8,837 nucleotides of DNA. Source: Clostridiales bacterium (GTDB lineage: Bacteria > Bacillota > Clostridia > Lachnospirales > Lachnospiraceae). The notes under the pieces were generated by a model. That model ran no database searches and was not told the origin of the DNA. It saw only the letters and a list, made by a program, of their open reading frames with translations. Made by a program: the position numbers and the translations under genes. Where the stretch lies: the NCBI GenBank assembly GCA_020859965.1, contig JAJBVF010000114.1:1-8837 (forward strand). The letters run 5' to 3'. Of the stretch, positions 1 through 5,590 are shown piece by piece (the first letter of the stretch is position 1; the number at the start of each line of letters is the position of its first letter).

Positions 1-550
1 GTCTCTTGTACTGTCCATACATATAACCGATCTCTCTTCCGCCTACGCCGATGTCGCCAGCCGGAACATCCTGATCTGCTCCGATATATTTGGAAAGCTC
101 TGTCATAAAGCTCTGGCAGAAAGCCATGACCTCACGGTCAGATTTCCCCTTCGGATCGAAGTTGGAACCGCCCTTGCCGCCGCCGATCGGGAGACCGGTA
201 AGAGAATTCTTGAAGATCTGCTCAAATCCAAGGAATTTCAGAATGCTCTGGTTCACAGACGGATGGAAACGAAGTCCGCCCTTGTACGGTCCGATCGCGC
301 TGTTGAACTGCACACGATAGCCTTTGTTGACCTGCACCTTGCCATTGTCATCTACCCACGGTACCTTGAAGGAGATAATGCGCTCCGGCTCTACCAGGCG
401 CTCCAGCAGGCTGACGGAACGATACTTCTCTTCGTTCGCATCGATCACCAGTTTCAGGGAATCCAGCACTTCTTTTACTGCCTGATGAAACTCCGGCTCA
501 CCTGGATTCTGCGCAACTACGCGGTCATAAATTTCTTCTGTGTAAGACAT
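1..550 (-). CDS. gdhA: Glutamate dehydrogenase, N-terminal part (gene runs off the left edge)
   Basis: This gene encodes hexameric glutamate dehydrogenase, which interconverts 2-oxoglutarate plus ammonia and L-glutamate in the cytoplasm with NAD(P)H. The window holds 183 codons from the start, roughly 40% of a usual protein of about 445 residues, and the rest lies left of position 1. The reverse-strand translation begins MSYTEEIYDR. It contains the family blocks GPYKGGLRFHPSV (residues 88-99), LPIGGGKGGSNFDPKGKSD (120-138) and DVPAGDIGVGGREIGYMYGQ (161-180). Lys90, Lys114, Lys126 and Asp166 fit the substrate-binding and catalytic residues of the Clostridium symbiosum enzyme with a one-residue shift. 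The GGGKGG block suggests an NADP-preferring type, but the coenzyme-binding domain is not visible. The start is supported by AAGGGGG (561-567), 10 bases upstream of ATG. The long leader upstream is described separately. Confidence 0.97.
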   Translation of the reverse strand, partial: MSYTEEIYDRVVAQNPGEPEFHQAVKEVLDSLKLVIDANEEKYRSVSLLERLVEPERIISFKVPWVDDNGKVQVNKGYRVQFNSAIGPYKGGLRFHPSVNQSILKFLGFEQIFKNSLTGLPIGGGKGGSNFDPKGKSDREVMAFCQSFMTELSKYIGADQDVPAGDIGVGGREIGYMYGQYKR

Positions 551-689
551 GATTCTTTAGCCCCCTTGCTAAAATAATCGTAACCATTCAGGAACGCATC
601 CACAACCATTCTCTTCATCCTGACGCCATTCCAAACCGTTACAAAATATAGATAGAATTCGTGCGGCCATGTCAGCTGTCTATCCCAAA

Positions 690-722
690 TAATTTCGGTT
701 TTTCTCTCATAAGCCGAAATTA
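690..722 (-). promoter_or_regulatory. Inverted repeat in the gdhA leader
   Basis: TAATTTCGG (690-698) pairs exactly with CCGAAATTA (714-722). One G-U and two A-T pairs extend the stem to 12, leaving a 9-base loop. It is AT-rich with no U-run after it on the minus strand, so it is not a typical terminator. It lies 4 bases from the GC-rich hairpin, on the gdhA side. It could be an operator or part of a folded leader; the sequence does not decide between these. Confidence 0.5.
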
Positions 723-725
723 TCG

Positions 726-754
726 CAAAATACCCGTGGCAGAAGCCACGGGTA
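726..754 (-). terminator. Terminator-like hairpin between htrA and gdhA
   Basis: TACCCGTGGC (731-740) and GCCACGGGTA (745-754) form a perfect 10-bp stem with a 4-base loop. Read on the minus strand it is followed directly by TTTTGCG, a short U-run. A second pairing, CAAAATA (726-732) with TATTTTG (762-768), could lengthen it around a bulge. It could end htrA transcription about 170 bases past the htrA stop, or it could be a leader attenuator, because the best gdhA promoter lies upstream of it at 792-820. Confidence 0.65.
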
Positions 755-791
755 CAGTAGATATTTTGCTCCGTCGCACACATACGGTATC

Positions 792-820
792 ATTATACAC
801 ACATGTTTTGTATTTTGCAA
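792..820 (-). promoter_or_regulatory. Probable gdhA promoter
   Basis: On the minus strand, TTGCAA (820-815) is followed by a 17-base spacer and a perfect TATAAT (797-792). Transcription would start near position 785 and run into the gdhA leader. No equally good promoter lies closer to gdhA: the best alternative is a weak CTGACA with a poorly spaced TATATT. Confidence 0.6.
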
Positions 821-923
821 TTAATTTTCAGCGAGGATTGCACTTTTTCGCCTGTTTTTTACTGTAAAAGCGTCGTCAATAGCCAGACAGATGAGGATGT
901 TTTCACACTCAGATGGCTGCTTA

Positions 924-2234
924 TCACTCATTCACTGCAGAGTCGGTCATCGTCTGATAATCCGACAGCAGACCAAGCGTCAGCTCAAGTGTCTCTTCCA
1001 CATACTCATTGTTGGACTGATAGCTTACCACTACCGAGACTGTCTCGCCTCCTGCGTAATAAGCAAGCAGACTCTTCAGATCGGACATCGATGTCACTGT
1101 AGTGCTGTCAAACTTGGTGAGGATATATCCAGCCTGCAGGCCGGCTGCCTCCGCCGGGCTGTCCTCTGCTACTTCCGTGATATAAATACCCTCCGGCATT
1201 CCATACACGGTAGAAGCCTCAGAAGAAACGCCTTCACCGCTGATACCGATATAAGCAGCCTCTTCGTCACTGACTGTCTCTGTTCTGGTCTGCTTGTTCA
1301 TCAGATCTTCAATAATATCTGTCACGTCAGAGATTGGGATTGCATAACCCATACCTTCCACGCCTTCTGACGATGCCTTCGCAGTATTGATGCCGATCAC
1401 ATAACCATTCATATCAAGAAGCGGGCCGCCGCTGTTGCCTCCGTTGATCGCCGCGTCTGTCTGAATCATTTCCGCTGTATAGGTATCCAGCTCTACGGTA
1501 CGGTTCAGGGCGCTGACAATACCGGTCGTCACAGACTGACCATATCCGAGAGCATTGCCGATCGCCACTACCTGCTGCCCGAGAACCAGATCATCCGAGC
1601 TTCCAATCTCAGCAATTGAAATCTGAGACATCGTATCATCGGAAATGTCCTCCAGCTGCACCGCTACGACCGCGATATCGATCGAAGCATCCGTGCCTTT
1701 GACAACTGCTTCCGCAGCCTCATCGTCCACAAATCCGACCGAAAGCTCCGTGGCATCCTCTACTACATGGTAATTCGTCAGAATCAAAAGCTCCTCGTCA
1801 TTCTGTCCGATGATAATTCCGGAACCGACGCTCACGCTCTCATAGGACATACCGCCGTCCTCACCGTATCCGTATCCATATCCATAACCGTATCCGAACA
1901 TATCATAAATGCTCTCCAACTCCGTCACAGAAATATTTGTGATCGTCACGACCGACGGCATTGCCTTGGCCGCGACATCCGCGACCGTCATGGTCGAAGA
2001 GGATTCACTGCTGTCATCTGTTGTATCTTCCGAAAGAGTTACCGCTTCCACCGCGTCTCCGTCTGTGCTGTCATCCGCCGTTGTCAACAGCGTGTAAGCG
2101 CCATCCGTATCCGATTCTGACGCAAGCGAAGTCACCACTTCTGTATCCTTTGATGTAAAACCGGTCAGTCCGGCGATTGCTCCTACTGTCAATGCTCCAG
2201 CGCATAAAAATGAAATCATGTTCCTGTTCTTCAT
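924..2234 (-). CDS. HtrA/DegP-family trypsin-like serine protease with PDZ domain
   Basis: This is a 436-residue envelope protease and chaperone that degrades or refolds damaged exported proteins. Residues 7-27 form a hydrophobic signal anchor with no obvious cleavage site, so the protease domain probably stays tethered outside the membrane. Residues 28-82 are a linker very rich in Asp, Glu, Ser and Thr. The protease domain (about 84-310) carries the triad His156 (TNYHVVE), Asp186 (SIDIAVV) and Ser268 (NGGNSGGPL). One PDZ domain follows at about 325-420. Length and order fit the Firmicutes HtrA/YyxA/YkdA type. A tract of alternating Gly and Tyr (114-124) lies where the regulatory LA loop is expected. 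GAGAGGG precedes ATG by about 6 bases. Stops TGA and TAA are in tandem. The gene stands alone, with long gaps on both sides. Which paralogue it is (HtrA, HtrB, DegP) cannot be told. Confidence 0.95.
   Translation of the reverse strand: MKNRNMISFLCAGALTVGAIAGLTGFTSKDTEVVTSLASESDTDGAYTLLTTADDSTDGDAVEAVTLSEDTTDDSSESSSTMTVADVAAKAMPSVVTITNISVTELESIYDMFGYGYGYGYGYGEDGGMSYESVSVGSGIIIGQNDEELLILTNYHVVEDATELSVGFVDDEAAEAVVKGTDASIDIAVVAVQLEDISDDTMSQISIAEIGSSDDLVLGQQVVAIGNALGYGQSVTTGIVSALNRTVELDTYTAEMIQTDAAINGGNSGGPLLDMNGYVIGINTAKASSEGVEGMGYAIPISDVTDIIEDLMNKQTRTETVSDEEAAYIGISGEGVSSEASTVYGMPEGIYITEVAEDSPAEAAGLQAGYILTKFDSTTVTSMSDLKSLLAYYAGGETVSVVVSYQSNNEYVEETLELTLGLLSDYQTMTDSAVNE
1863..1895 (-). repeat. Gly-Tyr dipeptide-coding hexanucleotide repeat inside htrA
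   Basis: Five copies of a 6-base Gly-Tyr unit plus one Gly codon encode residues 114-124. Units vary at third positions (GGA or GGT, TAC or TAT), so it is an old or selected repeat rather than a fresh perfect microsatellite. Changes of one unit would keep the reading frame. Confidence 0.85.
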
Positions 2235-2330
2235 AATAGATCCCTCTCTTTCTCTTAGCTATTCTAAGAAAAGTATAGTATAAGATAATGCAGTCCGTCG
2301 CAGTCGTTTCGTTTTTAGCTGAACCACTGT

Positions 2331-2374
2331 ATTCGCAGCTGTCCCGGCTCGTTGCCGAATCGTTTTTTCTTTTC
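2331..2374 (+). terminator. Possible plus-strand terminator with no visible gene
   Basis: ATTCGCAGC (2331-2339) can pair with GTTGCCGAAT (2351-2360), giving 9 pairs with one bulged C and one G-U pair. The stem is followed by a T-rich run, TTTTTTCTTTT (2363-2373). No plus-strand gene leads into it. The pairing is modest, so this may be chance. Confidence 0.25.
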
Positions 2375-2422
2375 TGAGACATCCTGCACGGCTCTTTTTG
2401 TTGTTGATCGTAGTATAATTGT

Positions 2423-2439
2423 CCGATTTGACCGATTTG
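2423..2439. repeat. Short tandem repeat upstream of htrA
   Basis: CCGATTTG occurs twice (2423-2430 and 2432-2439) with one base between. The 9-base period is close to one helical turn, as seen in some regulator sites. It lies about 190 bases upstream of the htrA start. No regulator can be assigned. Confidence 0.4.
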
Positions 2440-2572
2440 TGTTGAATATGTGGTTGTTATATGACAAAAATGTGTCTTTTCTGTGAACGTGTGAGATATG
2501 GGCGGTTTGCACAGGCAGTGAGTGACATCCTGCGGAGACGTACCCCTTTTTTACCCTTCCTTTGAGATGGGC

Positions 2573-2601
2573 AAAAAAAGAGAGCTGCTGAACAGCTCTC
2601 T
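2573..2601 (-). terminator. Rho-independent terminator of the secreted Ig-like gene
   Basis: AGAGAGCTG (2579-2587) pairs perfectly with CAGCTCTCT (2593-2601) around a 5-base loop. On the minus strand a run of seven T follows (A-run 2573-2579 on the plus strand). It lies about 60 bases past the stop of the gene at 2662-3396 and is a classic intrinsic terminator. Confidence 0.92.
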
Positions 2602-2661
2602 AAATTTGTCCATTACGAGGTTTCAAATGAGCGATTTGCCTGTGCTTTTGAACGCCCAGGC

Positions 2662-3396
2662 TTATTCAAAACGGACGGTAATGATTTCCTCCTGTCCGGT
2701 GCTGTTGTTGACCGCTGTAGCGTAGATGCAAAAACCCACGCCGCCTTTCACGGTCACTTTCTTGCCGTTTTTGAACAGATCCGATTTTTGCCAGGTGCTT
2801 CTCGCATATTCCAGATAGGTTCCTGTTACAAGAGTTACTTCTCCATCTGAACTGAATTTTGCTTTTTCGGTCTCCTTAATGCTCCATCCTTTCTTAAGCT
2901 CCACCGTAACCTTCACTTTTTTGTTTGCGAATTTGGAATATTTTACACTGTAAGTTGCCGCGTTTTTAAATTTTCCCTTCGCTATTTTGGTGCTGCCAAT
3001 GGTAATAGAAGAAACCGGATTTTTGTATTTGGCGACTGTCACTTTGATCTTGTAGGTTTTGCCTCCGGATTTAAAGGATACCGTAGCTGTTCCGGCCTTT
3101 TTGGCGGTAAGATAGATAGTTGCTCCGCTGGCGCCGACAGTATCTGTCTTTGAAATCGTTACGACTTTTGAATTGCTGCTCTTCATACTGCTTACCGCAT
3201 TCGTGGAATAAGTCAGATACTGTTTATTCAGAGATGTGGTGCCCAAACCATAAACATCTTTACTCGACGGATACAGGGTCAGTGTGAGTTCCGATGGGAC
3301 ATCCAGCTTTATACTGGCCGCCTGTACCGGCAATGTACTTTGAAGCATAAGAGCCACCAACAGGATACTGATGATTTTTTTCCATACTCGTTTCAA
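2662..3396 (-). CDS. Secreted protein with bacterial Ig-like (BIG2-type) fold, function unknown
   Basis: This is a 244-residue exported protein. Residues 1-26 are a signal peptide: positive MKRVWKK, a hydrophobic core at 8-18, and a probable cut after VQA at 26. The mature part is rich in Lys, Ser, Thr and Val. Residues about 30-121 look like a BIG2/Ig-like beta-sandwich, including AKKAGTATVSFKSGGKTYKIKVTV (first 20: AKKAGTATVSFKSGGKTYKI). Residues 127-244 look like a second beta-rich domain without a clear family. There is no LPXTG motif, membrane tail or catalytic motif, so it is probably released or loosely bound at the surface; binding or adhesion is only a guess. The start codon is TTG, chosen because AGGAGG (3406-3411) lies 9 bases upstream and the next in-frame ATG (codon 17) would cut off most of the signal peptide. 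It is a single-gene unit with its own promoter, structured leader and terminator. Confidence 0.85.
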   Translation of the reverse strand: MKRVWKKIISILLVALMLQSTLPVQAASIKLDVPSELTLTLYPSSKDVYGLGTTSLNKQYLTYSTNAVSSMKSSNSKVVTISKTDTVGASGATIYLTAKKAGTATVSFKSGGKTYKIKVTVAKYKNPVSSITIGSTKIAKGKFKNAATYSVKYSKFANKKVKVTVELKKGWSIKETEKAKFSSDGEVTLVTGTYLEYARSTWQKSDLFKNGKKVTVKGGVGFCIYATAVNNSTGQEEIITVRFE

Positions 3397-3405
3397 AATA
3401 CTTAT

Positions 3406-3411
3406 CCTCCT
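3406..3411 (-). promoter_or_regulatory. Ribosome binding site that decides a TTG start
   Basis: A perfect AGGAGG on the minus strand lies 9 bases before the TTG at 3396-3394. It fixes TTG as the start of the secreted Ig-like protein. Confidence 0.88.
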
Positions 3412-3427
3412 TTGGTTTTTTAAGCTC

Positions 3428-3497
3428 CAGAATCTGAAGATTCTGTCGTCAACTTACGAAGTTCATTCCCGCAAGCGGCATGAACTTCTTATAAGTT
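3428..3497 (-). promoter_or_regulatory. Structured 5' leader of the secreted Ig-like gene
   Basis: Two hairpins fill the predicted leader. The first is GAAGTTCAT (3458-3466) with ATGAACTTC (3480-3488), perfect over 9 bp. An inner CCG/CGG pairing extends it, and an outer AACTTA (3451-3456)/TAAGTT (3492-3497) pairing lies near the predicted RNA 5' end. The second is CAGAATC (3428-3434) with GATTCTG (3439-3445), 7 bp with a 4-base loop. An A-rich stretch and the ribosome binding site follow. Neither hairpin has a U-run after it on this strand. It matches no riboswitch class I know. RNA stabilisation or translational control are possible roles. Confidence 0.55.
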
Positions 3498-3499
3498 AC

Positions 3500-3527
3500 A
3501 TTGTACCAAAATACCGGCTTTTGTCAA
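3500..3527 (-). promoter_or_regulatory. Promoter of the secreted Ig-like gene
   Basis: On the minus strand, a perfect TTGACA (3527-3522) is followed by a 16-base spacer and TACAAT (3505-3500). Transcription would start near 3493, giving a leader of about 97 nt. Its -35 overlaps the left arm of the inverted repeat at 3525-3545. Confidence 0.8.
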
Positions 3528-3545
3528 ACATTACTCTGATGTTTG
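3525..3545. promoter_or_regulatory. Candidate operator between divergent promoters
   Basis: CAAACAT (3525-3531), 7 bases, ATGTTTG (3539-3545) is a perfect 21-base interrupted palindrome. Its centre, 3535, is also the midpoint between the two divergent -35 hexamers, and each arm covers the TTG of one -35. A dimeric regulator bound here would block both promoters. No regulator gene is in the window. Confidence 0.5.
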
Positions 3546-3571
3546 CTATTTCAGCAGAAGAATGGTATAAT
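3543..3571 (+). promoter_or_regulatory. Promoter of the membrane-protein/truA operon
   Basis: TTGCTA (3543-3548), a 17-base spacer and a perfect TATAAT (3566-3571) preceded by TGG give an extended -10 promoter. Transcription would start near 3578. This rules out protein starts upstream of about 3578 and supports the ATG at 3668. Confidence 0.75.
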
Positions 3572-3667
3572 CTGCTGAATATGAAACCTGATAATGACTC
3601 CACGTACCTTCCTGACAGGCATGTGGCTTTTCTGATACACTGCAGAGATTTTACGGAGAATTATATT

Positions 3668-4726
3668 ATGGCAATCCTGAAATTATGTCTTTTTCTTCTG
3701 TGGGTGGTTCTGCTTCCGTTGCTGATCGGCTTTTTCTGGTCTGAAAAGAGTCATGGCACTCCGGTCAGCCTGCTGCTTTCCTTTTTTTACGGTATCTTTC
3801 TTGAGCTGGCGTTGTTTGAAATTCTTGCCGTGCCGATGGTATTTTTAAAGTGCTCGCTGGTTCAGCTGAGTCTGGTATGGCTGATCCTCTCACTGGCTTT
3901 CGCTGTGTTTTCGCTCTGCAAAAGCGGTCCTTCCCTTTTCGGCCGTCTGAAAGCCGGCAATGGAAAACGCTTTGCCGCGAATCTTCGAAAAAGAGTTTCT
4001 CCGCTTCTGATCGTGGTCATTGTCTGTGTACTTTTACAGGTGGTTTTCGTGACTTTTTCTTCGCATATTGATGATGACGACGCTTTTTACGTGGCGACCG
4101 CAGTGACTGCCAGGGAAACCAATACGCTGATGCAGTACAACCCTTTTACCGGCAATCTCTATAAAAGCCTGCCTGCCCGCTATATATTTGCCGCCTGGCC
4201 GCTGTTTCTGGCCGCACTTTCTACATTATCCGGCGGCCTTCATCCGACCCTGATCGCGCACCTGCTCCTGCCCGGCCTTGTCCTGCTGTTTGCCTACGGT
4301 ATTTATGCCCTGATCGCCCGGGAGCTTTTTCCCGGCGAATACCAGAAACAGGATCTGTTCCTCCTGATCATCATCCTGGTGCTGAGTTTTTCCGGCTTTT
4401 CTGTCTACTCCTCCGGCACGTTCCTGCTGATCCGGGGCTGGCAGGGAAAAGCGCTTGTAGCAGGCATCACGCAGCCGGCGCTTTTCTATCTGTGCCGCCG
4501 GGCAATGATCGGCAGGGATGACTTTGCGGCCTGGTTTCACCTGTTCTGCGCAGTTACCTCCGCATGTATGTTTTCTTCTATGGGTGTTGTCCTGGCAACT
4601 GTTCCTGTCGGTGTCTATACGCTCATTTATATGCTCGGGCAAAAAAGGTGGCGCTATCTTCCTTGTGCGGCGCTCTCCTGCAGCAGTGCCATAATATGCG
4701 GGATTGCGTACCTTTTGATCACTTAA
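3668..4726 (+). CDS. Polytopic membrane protein, DUF6077-like / GT-C glycosyltransferase-like, N-terminal part
   Basis: This ORF gives a 352-residue, strongly hydrophobic protein with roughly eight or more membrane segments. An acidic motif, HIDDDDAFYVATAV (133-146), follows the segment at about 111-130 on the probable outer face. An Asp-rich motif at that place is typical of GT-C fold (PMT/GT39-like) sugar transferases. The motif and the following YNPFTG and GWQGKALVAG segments resemble, from memory, DUF6077 proteins of Lachnospiraceae. I chose ATG 3668 because GGAG (3655-3658) lies 9 bases upstream and the promoter predicts an RNA start near 3578. An in-frame ATG at 3581 would be almost leaderless, and upstream in-frame sequence lies before the promoter. 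The ORF ends at tandem TAATAA, but the same frame stays open through the next ORF. The two may therefore be halves of one protein. Function is inferred only; substrate unknown. Confidence 0.78.
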   Translation: MAILKLCLFLLWVVLLPLLIGFFWSEKSHGTPVSLLLSFFYGIFLELALFEILAVPMVFLKCSLVQLSLVWLILSLAFAVFSLCKSGPSLFGRLKAGNGKRFAANLRKRVSPLLIVVIVCVLLQVVFVTFSSHIDDDDAFYVATAVTARETNTLMQYNPFTGNLYKSLPARYIFAAWPLFLAALSTLSGGLHPTLIAHLLLPGLVLLFAYGIYALIARELFPGEYQKQDLFLLIIILVLSFSGFSVYSSGTFLLIRGWQGKALVAGITQPALFYLCRRAMIGRDDFAAWFHLFCAVTSACMFSSMGVVLATVPVGVYTLIYMLGQKRWRYLPCAALSCSSAIICGIAYLLIT

Positions 4727-4807
4727 TAACCAAAAGGTCTTTATAAATCAGATAAGGCTTCCCGGTTTTCACCCGGAAGCCCCGTTTGGGAAAGGAGACA
4801 GACCGCT
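4710..4807 (+). other. Junction between two in-frame membrane ORFs: tandem stops and hairpins
   Basis: ACCTTTTG (4710-4717) pairs with CAAAAGGT (4731-4738) around the TAATAA stops (4724-4729). GGCTTCC (4756-4762) pairs with GGAAGCC (4775-4781), followed by AAGGAG (4792-4797) 10 bases before ATG 4808. From 4730 to 4807 the frame of the upstream ORF is open and joins the downstream ORF. Neither hairpin has a good U-run, so a strong terminator is unlikely. Confidence 0.6.
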
Positions 4808-5590
4808 ATGGCCTCTGTAATGGCGGAAATTTTTAAAAATTTTACCTGGTATTTTGCGGACAGTCTGTACCCACTGCTGTTTTTGCTGTCTCTTCTGCTG
4901 ATCTGCTTATACCCAGGCGCAAAAAAAGAACGGCTGTCCCTGGTCTGGCCAAATCTGCTGTTTGCCGCGCTGATCTTCTGCCCGGTTTCCGCATATCTGA
5001 TCATGAAAATGATCGGCAGCCTGGTCTACTGGCGCATGTTCTGGATGCTCACAATCCCGATCGTGATCGCCTATGCCGGTGTCCGGCTCATCACAACCCC
5101 TTCCGGAAAACCCGTGCGGCTTCTCACCGCTCTGCTCGCGGCAGTTGCTATTGTTTTCAGCGGACATTTCGTTTTTACCGGGGAATATTTCAGCGAGCGC
5201 ACGAATTTTTTCAAAATACCGACGGAGGCGATCTATGTGTCTGAGGCGATCTCTGCACATGCCGCCGAACAGAATATCGAAAGCCCCAAGGCCGCTGTAA
5301 CAGGATATCTGTCGGTCTACATCCGTCAGTACGATGCCGGCATCCGCCTGGCTTATGGCAGAAATATGGTAAAAGGGGATGTCGCTCCGTCTAAGCTTTA
5401 TACAGAACTCAACAGCGAATCGCCAAATCCAAAACGGCTGGCTCGGCTGGCTCGAAAGGCAGAATGCGACTATCTCGTCCTGCCCACTTCTCTGGATCTG
5501 GATGACGCGCTCTCCGAATATTCTTTTGTAAAGACAGAAGAAGCGGGGGGCTACACTATTTATTATAATGAGGAAAATGACTATGGCTAA
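4808..5590 (+). CDS. Membrane protein with C-terminal extracytoplasmic domain, DUF6077-like C-terminal part
   Basis: This ORF encodes 260 residues. Hydrophobic segments lie at about 20-36, 46-66, 78-96 and 104-124. A soluble domain (125-260) follows, probably outside the membrane. The block YWRMFWM (74-80) and the later GYLSVYIRQYDAGIRLAYGR (166-185) resemble, from memory, the C-terminal half of DUF6077 proteins. Joined to the upstream ORF, the total of about 640 residues would be a normal length for a GT-C-like membrane transferase. The start at ATG 4808 has AAGGAG 10 bases upstream, so the ORF can be translated on its own; ATG 4820 is an alternative. Its end, ATGGCTAA, overlaps truA by 8 bases, pointing to one operon and coupled translation. 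It could be a separate subunit or the detached half of a broken gene. The DUF assignment is from memory and moderately sure. Confidence 0.75.
   Translation: MASVMAEIFKNFTWYFADSLYPLLFLLSLLLICLYPGAKKERLSLVWPNLLFAALIFCPVSAYLIMKMIGSLVYWRMFWMLTIPIVIAYAGVRLITTPSGKPVRLLTALLAAVAIVFSGHFVFTGEYFSERTNFFKIPTEAIYVSEAISAHAAEQNIESPKAAVTGYLSVYIRQYDAGIRLAYGRNMVKGDVAPSKLYTELNSESPNPKRLARLARKAECDYLVLPTSLDLDDALSEYSFVKTEEAGGYTIYYNEENDYG
5570..5573 (+). promoter_or_regulatory. Ribosome binding site that selects the truA start
   Basis: Three in-frame ATGs occur at 5568, 5577 and 5583. GAGG (5570-5573) lies 9 bases before the ATG at 5583, too close to the one at 5577 and downstream of the first. This favours 5583. 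Confidence 0.7.

Larger units (their letters stand above)
551..923 (-). other. Intergenic region between htrA and gdhA (gdhA leader)
   Basis: This 373-base gap has no convincing coding sequence. It holds a sigma-70-type promoter pointing at gdhA (792-820), a strong GC-rich hairpin with a short U-run on the minus strand (726-754), a second inverted repeat (690-722) and the gdhA ribosome binding site (561-567). If the promoter is real, the gdhA mRNA has a leader of about 235 nt containing both hairpins. No other terminator is visible between the htrA stop and this promoter. Confidence 0.7.
2235..2661. other. Long intergenic region between the Ig-like gene and htrA
   Basis: The 427 bases hold no credible gene. 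From right to left are the terminator of the Ig-like gene (2573-2601), a 9-base tandem repeat CCGATTTG(A) at 2423-2439, a hairpin with a T-run on the plus strand (2331-2374), and two overlapping TATACT hexamers on the minus strand (2272-2282) that could be an htrA -10 element. I could not find a matching -35, so the htrA promoter is unresolved. A 10-base direct repeat, GACATCCTGC, occurs at 2378-2387 and 2524-2533. Confidence 0.6.

Noticed and set aside
517..783. An 88-codon minus-strand frame in the gdhA leader
   Set aside because: It spans the hairpins and overlaps the gdhA start in another frame. It has no ribosome site and no protein-like pattern.
2414..2419. Perfect TATAAT on the plus strand
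   Set aside because: There is no -35 at a usable distance, no TG extension and no gene downstream on that strand.
3398..3447. Resemblance of the hairpin plus A-rich tail before the Ig-like gene to a preQ1-I riboswitch
   Set aside because: The loop has only four bases, so the C-rich loop and pseudoknot of that class cannot form, and the gene is not a queuosine gene.
3371..3667. N-terminal extension of the membrane ORF by 99 codons, including an ATG at 3581
   Set aside because: It runs through both divergent promoters and the leader hairpins. The predicted transcript starts near 3578, and ATG 3668 has a well-placed GGAG.
4226..4642. A 138-codon minus-strand open frame
   Set aside because: It is opposite a well-supported membrane-protein gene. 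Its composition (many Gln, Asp, Arg, no fold-like pattern) is that of an antisense shadow.
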